From assembly GCA_023053575.1 (NCBI GenBank), contig JAKZAP010000003.1:8098561-8162560 (forward strand): a stretch of 64,000 nucleotides of DNA, read 5' to 3'. Source of the DNA: Branchinecta lynchi. Lineage: Eukaryota > Arthropoda > Branchiopoda > Anostraca > Branchinectidae. Made by a program: the position numbers and the translations under genes. Below are positions 41,955-54,124 of the stretch, in pieces (position 1 is the first letter of the stretch; the number at the start of each line of letters is the position of its first letter). The notes under the pieces were generated by a model, which saw nothing but the letters and a program-made list of their open reading frames with translations, was not told where the DNA came from and searched no databases.

Positions 41955-43546
41955 TTTATGGCACTTGCAGCCTCTGGCTCGAGTGCCATCTATCGATCGC
42001 AATTCCGTGTGTCGGTCGGGCGGTCTGTTCCACGATGGTGAGCTAGGGTATTTCCAAATGCGCTAGGACTATGAAACTTGGCAGGCGTATCAGGGACCCG
42101 ACTAAACTAACTTGAAATAATCAGTTCCCCGATCCGACTATCTGGGGAGGAGTGAAGGGACGGGGAATCCGGAAAATTGAGTAGTGCGTAGCTTTCGAAC
42201 CGGTGATCGGATTGGAATGAATCTTAATAACTGAATAGATGACATATCTCTAATGTCGCTTTTGGAGTCTGGGCCAGATTTGGCAGTTGTGGGGAGTTGG
42301 GGGGGGGGGGAAATCTCGAGAAACGGTTAGAATGTAGGGATCGGAGTGAAACTTGCTGGAAAGTACAAGCATCTGCTCTAGATGAATCTTACACAATTGG
42401 ACTGGATCCAGACACTGTGTGGGGGAGGGGGGCGGTCACGGAATTCCGGTGATTACGATTTGGGGGATTTTCACGACGAAACTTGGCAAGCGTATCAGGG
42501 ACCCGATCAAACTGACTTGAAATTAAGAATTTCTCGATCCGATCATCGTACGGGTAGTGGGGGGGGGGGGGGGGGTCCGGAAGATTTTGTCATGTGTAAC
42601 CTTGGAACGGGTGATCGGATTCTAGTGAAATTTAACAATTGAACAGAGGACATGTCTGATGTCTCTGATGTTCTTTTTCATGTCCGGACCGGATCCGACA
42701 ACTATTGGGGGGGGGGGGGGATACGTCGCCCGCTTAGACTGGAGAGATAGGGAGAGCTGGAGAACTTTGTGGGAATAACAAACAAACGCTCTAGATAAAT
42801 CGTTTGCAGATCCGAATTGGATCTGGGCACTGTGGGGGAAATTGGAGGGGCACTGGGGAAGGGGTTGGTCCGGGATTCCGGTTATCGCGAGTTTAGATAC
42901 TTCCAGATGTGTTAGGACGATTAAACTTCGCTGGAACATTAGAGATTCGACAAGATTGGCTTACGATTCGTTACCTCCCAAATCTGAACATTTCTTAAAG
43001 TAATAATCTTAACCGCAAAGAAAAAAAAAATACTCAAACTATGGGTTTCCATGATCCCCATCACCCCATGATCATTTTTGCCACAAGTGTTTCGCTGACA
43101 AATAAGTTTCTTAACCGCAAAGTCAAAAAAGTACTTTTGAAAACGATACATTTAGAACAACGATCATTTTTTGGAAGCCACAAGGGATTTGCTTAAACAT
43201 TAATTTCTAGCACGCTTAAAGTGCGCATCTTAACCGAAAAAAAAAAAAAAAACTTTTGACCAGACAATATCTGTTAATAATCCCCAAGAGCCCGTCATCG
43301 TTTTTGCCTTGGGGGTTTTCCTTACAGATGAATTTCTAGCGCCTTTAAAGTGCGCATCATTACAGCAAATTAAAATACTTTTTTAACAAACGATACGTTC
43401 TCATGATTTCCAAGTGTCCATGATCATTCTTATCTCAAGGGTGTTATGGGATAAAATGATCAGAACAAACCCACGAAAAAGGCGAATTCCACATTTCAGC
43501 CTCTGAGCCAGCCTTGTAAGTGCCATATCAGCTGCTAGCTCTTGTT
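41955..43546 (-). mobile_element. Family B, complete copy, minus orientation
   Basis: Opens (plus strand) with TTATGGCACTTGCAGCC and the terminal hairpin, passes the G-run-rich second half to about 42960, then the TTAACCGCAAAG/CTTAAAGTGCGCATC half, and ends CTTGTAAGTGCCATATCAGC...AGCTCTTGTT. About 1.6 kb, uninterrupted, so the best reference copy. Confidence 0.83.
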
Positions 43547-43548
43547 AC

Positions 43549-44406
43549 TGAAACAAAGTAGTAATACAAACAAATTAAATACAGATTAGATCGGTCAAAT
43601 AGGTAGAATTTTACCTTTTTAAGTAGGTTGACAAGAGATGGAAAAGAACTTTAATCTCGTATATAAGAACCAAACTAATTCAAACAGTATACCGTATATA
43701 CAATATCTTAGATACTTCACCGTCACCAGGGGCACCATGGCATCCACAAATAGGCTCCAATGTTTCTCGCTAGTGGGCTGCTGCGAGGTCACGGTCAGGT
43801 TTTTGATTTGCGTGTATACGCAAGTTCCCTCAGGTAAGTGCCACGAGGGGTGTTTCTTCGTCTTCCTCGTCGAGATTTTCCTTCGGCAACCTGAATTCTT
43901 CCATGTCGGGGGAGTTATACAATTTATTGTTTCGGATTTGTGGTACCCCTATGTGCCTGTTCCTCTATGCTTGAAATATTTATCAACTACAATGGTGAGC
44001 CATTGCCAACAGATAAACAAATGGCAAATTCCTTGCGATGTTTCCGGTCATATTTAGCCCTGGAAATGCAGTTGTTTTTTTTTAATTCAAATTTTTCGCG
44101 GCTAGTGAGTTTTGGGTTGCAAACAGCGCACTTTCTGAACGTTGTGACTAGAGCCTCGGGTGAAAAAATACAAAATCCCTTCGATGGGTCAGCCCTTTCA
44201 GTTAAACTTTAAGTTAATAAGAAATTTCGGTATGTTCCTGAATTGCCTTAGAGCGCATTGTCTAGCGTCAAAGGTGAATGGCCTCTTGTGGCTGTCGCTT
44301 TGTGAGATTATTGATAAACTTTTTGAAGCAAAGATAGTGTGTTGTCCCCAAATGGGCCGTCTACCCCCTCCCTCCCGTCCGTGCGTTGGTCCGAGAGAAA
44401 CACTGG
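43549..44406. other. Unassigned, contains family K match
   Basis: 43880-44080 resembles 8500-8690. The sequence CCCTTTCAGTTAAACTTTAA at 44196-44215 equals the right end of the TTAA-flanked element at 58077. A 139-codon + frame (43638-44057) has no recognisable domain. Confidence 0.35.
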
Positions 44407-44605
44407 CAGTTTTCTCCATATCCTGCTAATTCTTCTGCCCAGTTTTTACATACTTTCATGCCATCACTTATTTCTGGCCCCATCTTTCAAGTATGTTAGT
44501 TAATTTGTTTCATTTTTCTGTAATTCGTAAATATTGTATTCCTCTTCTATAGCCTTGAGCGATTTGGAAATAATTTTATTGATTGATTTATTAACAGACG
44601 ATGTA
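44407..44605 (+). mobile_element. LINE 3' end with ATTG tail
   Basis: GTTTTCTCCATATCCTGC matches 2018; the segment ends ATTGATTGATTTA. Probably the 3' UTR of a CR1/L2-like LINE. Confidence 0.4.
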
Positions 44606-44841
44606 AAGACTCGCAGTTTCTACAGATAACACTTAGGATGTTAGCTATTTTATTTTCAAATATTACGCATTAATACGTTATGCATAAAAGGCGAGCTGAA
44701 ATACCGCCGAACAAACCTCTGCTGACTTGTCTCCTGTGATCATGGAATCAGAAAAGTCAGCAGATGCTTTTTCGGTGGTTTTTCGATTCTTTCTGGCAAT
44801 GCTTACTATGCATACAGTTTCAATGTTTAACTTTTGAAAAA

Positions 44842-44922
44842 CATAACAGCTAACATCCTAAGTGCTATCTGTTGAAACCGCGCATCCTTGTGTTATCTGT
44901 TATGAAAATTCTGACAGTGAGT
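44842..44922 (+). mobile_element. Family N MITE fragment
   Basis: AACATAACAGCTAACATCC...GCGCATCC and CTGACAGTG match the centre and one end of the element at 9483; the outer arms are gone. Confidence 0.6.
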
Positions 44923-45201
44923 GTACATAAAGTGATACAATAAGTACTAATAGTATGTTAGTATTCTTTTGTTGCATGTTGACCTTCTCGCTTTAAGATG
45001 CAACAAAATCATTCATGCATTCATATTGAGTGTGGTGCTGGTTCCTGAATTTCTAAACTTTTTTTTGCCCAAGTTCCATTTGCGACGAAAACTTTTTCCA
45101 GCATACAAAGAAACCTTCTGGAAAAGCTTACCTACGGTCTCAGCAAAATTTGGATTTCCGATCAAGCCATCCGAAATAACACGGTTTTAGAGCGGAAACT
45201 T

Positions 45202-45243
45202 GGGGGGCGGGGGGGGGGGGGGGGGGGGAGGGGGGAGGGGAGG
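45202..45243 (+). repeat. G-rich tract
   Basis: 42 bases almost all G (one C, three A), containing many overlapping four-run G tracts. Potential quadruplex on the + strand, or an assembly-sensitive homopolymer. Confidence 0.8.
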
Positions 45244-45671
45244 TGTTGAAGCGTTCGCAATAATCCGAGAGATGACTTTTTTCTGTGATGGGATTTCCAG
45301 TCGAACAAATTCTTCTGGAGAGGCGAACTGTTATTGTGAACGATTCGTCAGGCAGTTTCTCCACTCTTGGAAGCAATGAGCATGAATGAATGAATATAAT
45401 GCACTAAAAGCTCCAGGGTCATGGCAACACAAACAAATACAAAATAAAGACTAACAATCAGTCCTAGTCCCTATTGATTTACGAATCTTTTTCTATGGTC
45501 TACCGAAATTCTCAACGCTGCAGATCGTAGTCCCACAGAAATTTAGTCTTGAACCTTGGCCCCAGTCATCTGAATTCCCATTAATCTAAGAAGCATTTTG
45601 TGTGATCCTTCGCAAGTCTCAACACTGAAGGAGCAGTGTTGCGATTAGTCTTGTTATGCAATTAGTCGGCT

Positions 45672-46105
45672 AGTTACAAGTAGGTCTTCCTTCTCCATTA
45701 TTTACAGAGCTTCCAAGCTGTGGAATAAACTAAGTAAAGGTATTAAGGAAATAGGTAATTTTAACCAGTTTAAGTCGGATCTACGTCTGGAGTCGCTCAG
45801 CAGGTATACCTTCGAAACTGATTAAATAATTTTTTCTTTCAGGTTTGTCTTATGTAATATTTATATCATTTTCGTTTGTTGTATTTTGTTGTTTGGGGGT
45901 CACGTAACGGAAGGTAATGTTTTTCGTTAATATTTTTGTTTTGTTTTGGTATCGGTACATAGTCTCATTCTCGATACTCTCTCTTCTCTTCTTTTTTTGT
46001 ATCTCTTACAAGTTAGCACAGCCTAGCAAGCCCCGCTTTTGTTGTGCTATTGAAAACAAAATGTTAATTTTCAATAAAACTGTTCTACTACTACTAATAC
46101 TAATA
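45672..46105 (+). pseudogene. LINE C-terminal fragment and 3' UTR
   Basis: The frame 45672-45824 reads VTSRSSFSIIYRASKLWNKL, then IGNFNQFKSDLR, and stops. SFxYRxxxLWNxLPxxI...SxxxFKxxL is the standard end of CR1/L2/Rex-type ORF2. The UTR ends TTCAATAAAAC and a CTACTACTACTAATACTA tail, matching the tail at 7335-7434. Confidence 0.76.
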
Positions 46106-46974
46106 GAAATATAGTCTTGAACCTTGGTATCGGTCTCAGGTCCAGTGTCAAGACGGAAGCCCCCTCAAACTTCGCCTAGGACTGGATACCAGTGGTAAAT
46201 TCTTGCTTTTGACTTTGTTCTTGCTTCGTAATTAAACCCGGTTTTATTCCGGAGTTGTTAACTATACGCCAAAAGCAGGTTACGGTTAGTTATGGCTTGC
46301 AACATCCAGGATTGTATAAGGTTTTAGAACAGATTGGATTCATTGGATTCACATTGGATTGCCACATTGGATTCAGTTTGGGTTATTCATTGAAATCATC
46401 AATATAAGCTAAGGCTTGACTGAGTAAAGTTTAGTTCCAAAAATATGGATACCTATGAACGTGCTGTTGCATTCAAGTATCTAATAACGTAGTAGAAGAT
46501 ACATCATTGACCAACCTTAATTAAGGTGAAGACACTCGTGTCTGAAAAATCTAAAATGCATTAACATGAACTTGCCATAAGCAGATTTCCCGCAAACCCC
46601 ACTTTCTTGGCCCGATACCTGAGCTAAACTCTTGATCTCGATTCCGTGCCTGTTGCTCTTGGTCTAGATGTTTTCATGAAAATCTTGGTCCTATGGTCTC
46701 GATGTTTTTGTCTGGCAGACATTCGCTGATATTCCGTGCAGCAAAAAGAACATTACAGCATAGTTTCAAATCCGGCCTTCCAAACAAAGAAGGAAGGCCA
46801 AACACAGGCGTGTACGGTAACTTCCGAACAGAGCAGAGCACCATCTATCGCATCGCTTGTCTCAGCTGCACTAAGCCTTCATGTAGACCCTTTTTTAAGG
46901 AGAAATTTGCTCACTCTTATCTATGCATTGGGGCCCGCAGTCACTCGTGAAAATCGTAAATTAAGGTAGACCTT
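46106..46974. other. Unassigned, short ATTGGATTC repeats
   Basis: 46330-46386 has irregular repeats of ATTGGATTC. A frame at 46693-46950 is not recognised. No further element seen. Confidence 0.35.
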
Positions 46975-47387
46975 AGTCGCGTTTTTTGCAATCGCTTGGA
47001 AAGAAAGTTGCCGTTTTTTGCGATCGACTGTCGACTGGAGGTCCAGTCGATCCGTTTTTTGTCGCTTGACTGGAGATCGACTGGGAACAAAGTCAACAGT
47101 CGATCCGATGCACCTTTCTCTTGGAGGTCCAGTCAAACTTGGTGCCAAATTTTGAAAACTGAAACATGTGGACCCAAAAACGTACAATTTACACCTCAGG
47201 AAGCGCCAGTACTGCAGCAGTTTCAGAGACTGCCGAGGGAAGAGTTGTGGGGATGGACTGATTTATTGACTGATTTAGACCGTTTTTCGAAGGCTTGTTC
47301 TCGCTCCCCTATCAAGCGACAAAAAACGGTCAACTGGATGAACCCGGGAACAAGTCCCAATCGCCAGTCGATGTAAAAAACGCGACT
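46975..47387. mobile_element. 413-bp foldback MITE, family J
   Basis: Ends AGTCGCGTTTTTTGCA and TGTAAAAAACGCGACT, flanked by CTT on both sides (46972-46974, 47388-47390). The interior is rich in CGACTG/CAGTCG inverted motifs (GATCGACTGTCGACTGG). The 126-codon frame across it is a by-product. Confidence 0.82.
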
Positions 47388-47712
47388 CTTGGTACAAGCT
47401 GACGAGGAGCGAATCGGAAACAGTGGCCAATATATGTTGATCTAAGGCACTCTTCTGATGCAATTGTTCGTGTGAATTTTATATGCTATTAAATACTTCT
47501 GTATCTCTAGTTATAATTATGTAAGACTCTCATTTAAACATGACCAGAGAAGAACTGTTGGTCGAGTTCTTGATATACATTTTTTCCTTGTCATCTTCGA
47601 CTAGCCCCGTTGCGGTAGTGCGGATCGGGCTAGGTAGGGCCTCTGGGGAGTTGGATACCTTGAGAGTTGGATACCTCTTTTTGGTAATTTAGCTAAAAAG
47701 AAACTTTCCTTT

Positions 47713-48560
47713 TTTTTTGGATCCCAAAACGTAAGTGGAGGAATACTTATGACTTCGTAAAAGTTGTCTGTCCGTCCGTCCGGCTGTCTGTCAGTACGAT
47801 AACTCTCGAAGGAAATTATATATTTTGATGAGACTTGGTGTTAGGATTCTTTGTGTCAAGGGACAGGACGAGTTCGTAGATGGGCTCTGTAACCCTACAT
47901 TTAGGGGTGGGGGTCCAAGTTAAGGGGCGAACAAACTAAAAAAAAAATTTAAAGTTGATTAAGAGTTAGAAGACATGCTGAACATATATGAAAATCATTT
48001 TCTCGCCGGACCAGTAGCTCGCCCGGAATCCGGCGAAAACCGGAAGATTTGTCAAAAGTAAAAATTTTATTTGAAGTTGGAGGTGCTCGATTTTAGGGTC
48101 AGAAGACATGCCGAACACTTACATGAAAATCATTTTCCCGCCGGACAAGTAGTTCGCCCGGATTCCGGCTGAAACCGGAATATCTGAAACCGGAAAATTT
48201 GTTAAAAGCAAAAGTTTTATCTGTAGCTGATTAGAGGTTCGACGTAACGGCAAAGAGGCTGAATTCCTGTATGAAAATTATTTCTCGCCGGACAAATAGT
48301 TCGCCCGGAATCCGGCCAAACCTAAAATTTGTTTAAAAATTAAAGTACTATCGAAGGTTGATTAGAGGTTCGAATAAAGGGTAAGGAGACATGCTGATAA
48401 TCGTTTTTAGCTTCAGGTTTTTGCTAGACAAGTAGTTTGCTTGGAATCCGGCCGAAAACGAAAATTTGGCAGAAGTAAGTCAGGAAGTTTGGATCAGTTT
48501 CGTCAAAGTAGACATGACGTATATCCATATCCTAACTTGGTTTTCCAGATTAGCTACTGG
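47713..48560 (+). mobile_element. Family A element, copy 7 (3' end missing)
   Basis: Starts TTTTTTTTGGATCCCAAAACG and (TCCG)n; five units; breaks off near 48560 before the 3' palindrome. Confidence 0.8.
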
Positions 48561-48753
48561 TCATGACGGGGCCGTTTCCGGGTTACAGCTTCATGGGGCT
48601 CGAGTTTCCCCACGATTGAGCGCTGATCGTACCCCTTTTTGAATCCCTCTACTATCTCGCTGGTGACAGTTATTTCGGACAGGCAGTTCTACAAATTTGC
48701 TTCAGTTATTCCAATGTAAATTGTTGCCCGTAAGGGTCTTGCTTTACTTCCTG

Positions 48754-49850
48754 TTTTTATGGCACTTGCCCTTCGGCCAAGTGTCATATAGCGATCGAAA
48801 TTTCTGTCCGTCCGTCGGTCGGGCGGTTGATCCGGGTTTTGCTAGTTGGGGCACTTCCACAGAAGCTGGGACGATGAAACTTGGCAGGCGTATCAAGGAC
48901 CCGAGATTATTAAGTTGGAAGCAGTCACTTCCCCGGTCCGAGCATCATGGGGGAGTGGGGAGGGAGGGGAACTCCGAATCTTTTGAGCAGGTCGTCGGAT
49001 CTTAATGAAATTTGATACTTGCAAAGAACTCGTGCCTCAGACGACCCACTTAAAATCCGGACCGGATACGGTGACTTTTGGGGGGAGGTGGAGGGGGGAA
49101 CCGAACATCTTGGGAAACGCTTAGAGTGGGGAGATCGGGACGTTGGGAAGTACAAGCGCAAGTCCTAGATACATCGTTGACATAACCTGACCGGATTCGG
49201 GCACTGTGGGGGAGTTGGGGGGGGGGGGGGGCTCCCCCTAATTCAACCCATTGTATTATAGGACATTTTTTCAATCATAAACAATTGGAAACAATCGTAA
49301 ACAATTATTTTTTTACGATTGTAAACAGTTGTTAACGAGTGTGTTTTACGATTGAAACCGATTGTTTCCAGTCGTGATTTTAAGATTGGAAACAACTTTT
49401 TCCAGTTGTAAAAATACAATCGTTAATAACTGTTTACAATCGCAAACGATTGGAAACAATTGGAAACAACTGTTCCAATCGTAAACAACTGTTTCCAATC
49501 GTAAACAACTCTTTCTCTTCGTAAAAAAAACAATTGTGTTCGTTTCGAGTTGTTTTCAACTGTTTACGATTGGAAAAACGCCCCAAAATACAATATTTGA
49601 ATTATTTCCATACGGGTCGGAATTCGATGATCCCGTGAGTTCAGTACTAGGACGATGAAATTTGGTCGGCGTATAGGGGATCCCGATCCGGATCCCCGGA
49701 TCGGGGATTAAGTGGGGTATCCCGATCCGACCATCGTGGGGGGGAGTGGAGGCATGGGGAATCCGGAATCTAGTGGCATGAATGACTTTTGAACGGGTGA
49801 CTGGATTTGAATGAAACTTGGAAAAGCTATCGTCTCAGATGTTCCGTCGA
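48754..49850 (-). mobile_element. Family B, minus, with nested foldback
   Basis: Opens with ATGGCACTTGCCCTTCGGCC hairpin and TCTGTCCGTC, and continues in B phrases with G runs. Interrupted by 49241-49602. Followed at once by a second B copy starting GATCGCAATTTCTGTCC at 49853. Confidence 0.75.
49241..49602. mobile_element. Foldback element with AAACAATTG/CGATTG array
   Basis: About 44-bp inverted ends (ATTCAAnnATTGTATTnTnGG) flanked by TA (49239-49240, 49603-49604). The interior is ~25 irregular copies of CAATCGTAAACAACTGTTTC-like words in both orientations. Confidence 0.82.
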
Positions 49851-49852
49851 TC

Positions 49853-50364
49853 GCAATTTCTGTCCGTCGGTCTGTCTGTCTGTCGGTCGGTCCGGATGTT
49901 GCTAGTTTGGGCACTTCCACATAAATTAGGACGTTGAAACTTGGCAGGCATATCAGGGACCCGGCCAAACTGACTTGGAAATAGTCACTTGTGTGGAGGG
50001 AGGGCGATATCGGAATATTGAGGCATGCGGAACTTTTGAACGGGTCATCGGATCTAAATGAAACTTGATATGTGGAAAGAACACATGCTTCATATGCCCC
50101 ATTTTACGCCCGAACCGGATCCGACAACTGTGGGGGGGGGAGTTGGGGGGTACCGGAAATATCGTGACACGCTTGGAGTCGAGGGATCGGGATGAAAGTT
50201 GGTGAGAAGAAAAAGCACATATCCTTCATACATCGTTGACATAACCGGATCGGATCCGGGCACTCTGAGGAGGGGGTTGGAGGTGCTGGATCCCGGATTT
50301 CCGGTTATCACGGGTTAAGGTACTTCCAGATGTGATAGGATGGTGAAACTTGGCAGGCATATCC
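49853..50364 (-). mobile_element. Family B fragment, minus
   Basis: Second adjacent B copy, lacking the outermost terminus. Ends at GGCAGGCATATCC where a C run and a reversed family F/hAT end begin (50365-50407). Confidence 0.65.
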
Positions 50365-50407
50365 GCCCCCCCCCCCCCCCCAAGGTAAAAGGCTATTGAC
50401 GCCCCTG
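50365..50407 (-). mobile_element. hAT-like terminus, reversed
   Basis: C run then AAGGTAAAAGGCTATTGACG and CCCCTG, the reverse complement of the family F start at 4132. Confidence 0.6.
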
Positions 50408-51572
50408 TTCGTAGGTGAGGGCTTCAGTGCAATCTGTCACTTTGGTGACTCGTCTCTGAGCACCTTCAAGAAGCCTGATGTCTCCTTTGTAGGGTTAATT
50501 CTTGGCCTGTTCCAACCTCTGCTGTATGCTACGGCTGGGAGTTCTCATACTTAAAATGGTTGAATTATTCAACATGAGGCTCATCTCCATCGAAATACTC
50601 CGACATGGTATTTCTGTTCCAATATGGTAAACGACACCGATGTTGTCTCGAAGAAGAACTTGTTTCGAACTTGCTCTCAAATAATAAGCAGTTTGCCTGG
50701 AATAATTAGGAGCAGGATATCTTTTAAACGTGAAGAGCTGCATAGTACAAAGGGAGCGAATATTACAATGCTTACAATAGAAATTTGCATCAAAGAGAGT
50801 GTCTGTTTGGAGATTTTTTGTCTCTTCTTTATTTCAGAGTGAAATGAATGGATTGCTTGTGAGCCCCATTTCGAGGCACCGCCCAGGAACTTCGCTTTTT
50901 AGATTATCATCCGCTTTCCGCCCAAACAGGAGGTTTTTTTTCGTTTGTCATTTCTGATATTTCTTGTGGCGATATTTTGTCCATCCTTGGCAAGGGCCAG
51001 AAAAACGAGCCTGCGATAAAAGAAAAGAAGATTCTAGCCATTCTGCCACATATCCCTAATTTTGAGATACCGATTCCAATCAGTTATTGGCAATTGGATT
51101 CGTCTAGCATTTGGGTTTTGTCTAACGCTGGATACCCTATTACAAATGCTGCACCTATGGATACCGAACCCTGACCTACTCCACTAAATGAAGGAATTCT
51201 CATCGGTTGGTTTCTGAACATGAAAAGAAAATCATCCAATCATCAAAGTTTTATTAAGGTAGGGTATCCAGCATTTTGCAAAAGATTTCCAGCGTTAGGT
51301 AGAGAATATCCCAAAACCAAGAGGTTGTGGTAGCTAGTATACATATCTTATTTGGAGAGGTGCTGGGGAGAATTACTGGTGCTGGTAATTCGTTTTGGAC
51401 ACTTTTCTGCATTCAGCTTGAGCTGAAGGAATACTTATTGACTCTCAAGTCTTCAAGTCCAAGTCCAAGATCTCTCAAAAGTCACATAATCGTCAAAGTA
51501 TTTACAGCGTTGAGATCCACGTCGTCCGGTACTTTTTCATCTTTTGAAAGCTGGCAGTCTTGGCTCTCTCAA
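50408..51572. other. Mostly unassigned, with D motifs
   Basis: Holds a D hairpin at 50963-51020 (GCGATATTTTGTCC...GGCAAGGGCC, GAGCCTGCGATAAAAG) and a D2-like CATTCAGCTTGAGCTGAAGG at 51410-51433. The rest is unassigned. Confidence 0.4.
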
Positions 51573-53868
51573 CAAGAGCTACGAGCTCATATGGCACTTG
51601 TACGAGTAGGCTGTACAAGAAAGTAGATGAGAACGTCACAAAATACACCCGCCATCCAAAAATGTGGTTCGGAAATAGAAATAGGATATTTAGTTTCACT
51701 CATTTCTGAGCAGTTCCGGCATCGTCTCGATTGTCTGTCGCAAATGCACATGACTGTTCAAACTTTCATCCCAATAAATCCATTTGTTTGATCCCTAGAC
51801 GTGCTACACGATTTCCGGTACTCACTCTATCTCGACCTACCGTGGCCGAATCTGGTTCGGAATAAAAAAAAATCGACCACCTAAAGCATCTTCGTTTATA
51901 CCATCTATCAAGTTTCACTCGAATCTGAGCATTTTTGGAAAGTTCCGGTACAGCCCCCCTCCCACCAACGTTGTCGGAGCCGGTTCGGGCCCAATCTCTT
52001 AATTCCCTGTTCCTGTCCATCAAGTTTTACTGAAATTGGAGCATAGCCTGTCTGCAAGTTTCCAGTATCCCCCCCCCCCCCCTACCTTCGCCGAATCCGG
52101 CCCGGACGCCAAATAACAAATCTAGGCCGCATAAACTCGGCACTGTCGAATTGCATCTCATTCGGTCCATCCGTTTGGTTTTTGTGCATGTCAAAAGTCC
52201 CCCCACCCCCAATTCCCCTAATCGTGGTCGCATATGGTTCGAACACATGTTTTACATGTCGAAGCCATCGATTCGTATCACCCATGAAGTTTCACTCGAA
52301 TCAGACCACTCGTTCGCAATTTATAGAAGTCAATTCCCATATTTCTCTTCTCTTGCTCCCCAAAAAATGCTCGGATCTAGGAACGGAAGTTTCCGGGGGT
52401 ATGTTGTGTCAGGTTGTTAAGTCAAGATAATTCGGGTCGCTAATATGCCTGCAAAGTTTCTTTGTCGTTTTACATCTGGAACTATTCTAACTCACGACTA
52501 CCGGAATTCCAGGAAACCCCCTCCAACTCCCCCCACAGAGCACCGAAACCATCTGGCTCCGTCAATTTCATCTAGGCCTAATGCTTGTTCCATCCATTAA
52601 GTTTCGTCCCAATCCCTCTGCTTTTAGAGTTTCTTGAGCCTTCCACCCCCCCCCCCCCCCCATCCCCACAGGTATTGGACCCGACCCGGACGTGACACTG
52701 AACGTCCAAGGCGATAGCTCACCAGACAAGTTTCATTCAAATCCGATCACCCGTTCAGAAGTTATGCACGCCACTAGATTCCGGACTCCCCATCCACCCA
52801 CTCCCCCCACGATGGTCGGGTCGGGGAAACGGCTGTTCTCAAGTCAATCTGTTCGGATCCCTGACCTACCAGCCAAGTTTCATCGCCCTAGGACATCAGG
52901 AAGTATGCCGAACTCGCAGGATCGCCAGAAATCCGGACCCCCACCCCAACTCCCCCACAGTGCCCTGATCCGGTCCGGTTATGTCAATGACGTGTCTAGG
53001 ACCTGTGCTTGTTTTTCCCACCAAGTTTCATCCCGATCCCTCCACTTCAAGCGTTTCTCAAAATTTCCGGTTCCCTCCTCCAACTCCCCCCAGTGTCATC
53101 GGATCCGGCCCGGATTTAAAGTGAGATGTCTGAGACACGAGGTCATCCTAAATATCAATTTTCATCAAGATCCGATCACCCGTTCGCAAGCTAAAAATAC
53201 CTCAAATTTTGGCTCCACCCTCCCTTCACCCCCCCCCCCCCAGATGGTCGAATCGGGGAATTGACGATTTCCTATTTAATTTGGTCGGGTCCCAGACATA
53301 CCTGTAAATTTCCATCGTCCCAGCACACCAGGAAGCACGGAACTCGCGGGATCACTACAAATTCGGACTTCTCCCCCCCCCCAACTCCCCAAAAGTGAGC
53401 GGATCCGTTCCGGTTATATCAGTCACGTATCTAGGACTTTTGCTTGTACTTTCCACCAAGTTTCATCCGGATCCCTCCACTCTAAGTGTTTTCCAAGATT
53501 TCCGGTTTCCCCCTCCAACTCCCCCCAATGTCACCGGATCCGGTCTAGATTTAAAATGGAGGGTCTGAGACACGGAGTCCTTCCATATATTAAGTTTCAT
53601 TAAGATCCGATCACCCGTTCGTAAGCTAAAAATATCTCATTTTTCCTATTTTTTCCGGATTCCCCCTCCCTCCACTCCCCTCCAGATGGTCGGATCGAGG
53701 AAGCGACAATTTCTAATTTAATCTGGTCCAGTTCCTGATATGCCTGCCAAGTTTCATCGTCCTAGCTTATCTGGAAGTGCCTGAACTAGCAAAACCGGGA
53801 CCGACAGAGCGACTGACGGACAGAAATTACAATCGCTATATGGCACTTGAGTAAGCTCATGTGCCATA
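51573..53868 (+). mobile_element. Family B, long copy with higher-order repeat
   Basis: Begins CAAGAGCTACGAGCTCATATG and ends GCTATATGGCACTTGAG plus hairpin GTGCCATA. From about 52600 three phrases rotate: CCAAGTTTCATCG (52872, 53307, 53746), CCAAGTTTCATCCCGATCC (52612, 53022, 53457) and CATCAAGATCCGATCACCCG (53155, about 53595). Hence a ~435-bp unit of three ~145-bp parts. The 190-codon frame 52692-53264 is a repeat by-product. Confidence 0.83.
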
Positions 53869-54059
53869 AAAACCGGTCCCCAGATCTTAAAAAAAAAGTG
53901 CATTCTACTTTGGCAAGCGTTATTGAGACGCGGGGCAGGGTCTCACTAATCTCGTCCGATCTTTGAATTGTCCATTTCAAATTGATTCATTAAATTGACT
54001 CTAAACCAGGATATTTAGAATAGACAAGACTGCCACCTGCGGTGAACAAGCCCTTTGGG

Positions 54060-54124
54060 TCTTTCTTAGCAGGTGATAATGTTTTGTCTACATGTGTAAA
54101 ATAAAGTCTAATCTAATCTAATCT
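54060..54124 (+). mobile_element. LINE 3' tail with AATCT repeats
   Basis: TGTAAAATAAAGTCTAATCTAATCTAATC closes a unit containing a TTTGGGTCTTTC segment; typical of L2/CR1-like tails with short tandem ends. Confidence 0.45.

Noticed and set aside
46996..47376. 126-codon frame with Trp/Arg-rich product
   Set aside because: Inside the foldback element J; explained by the repeated CGACTG words.
52692..53264. 190-codon plus-strand open frame
   Set aside because: It lies wholly within the higher-order repeat of family B; the Pro/Ser-rich translation simply follows the repeated CCCCC and TTTCAT words.
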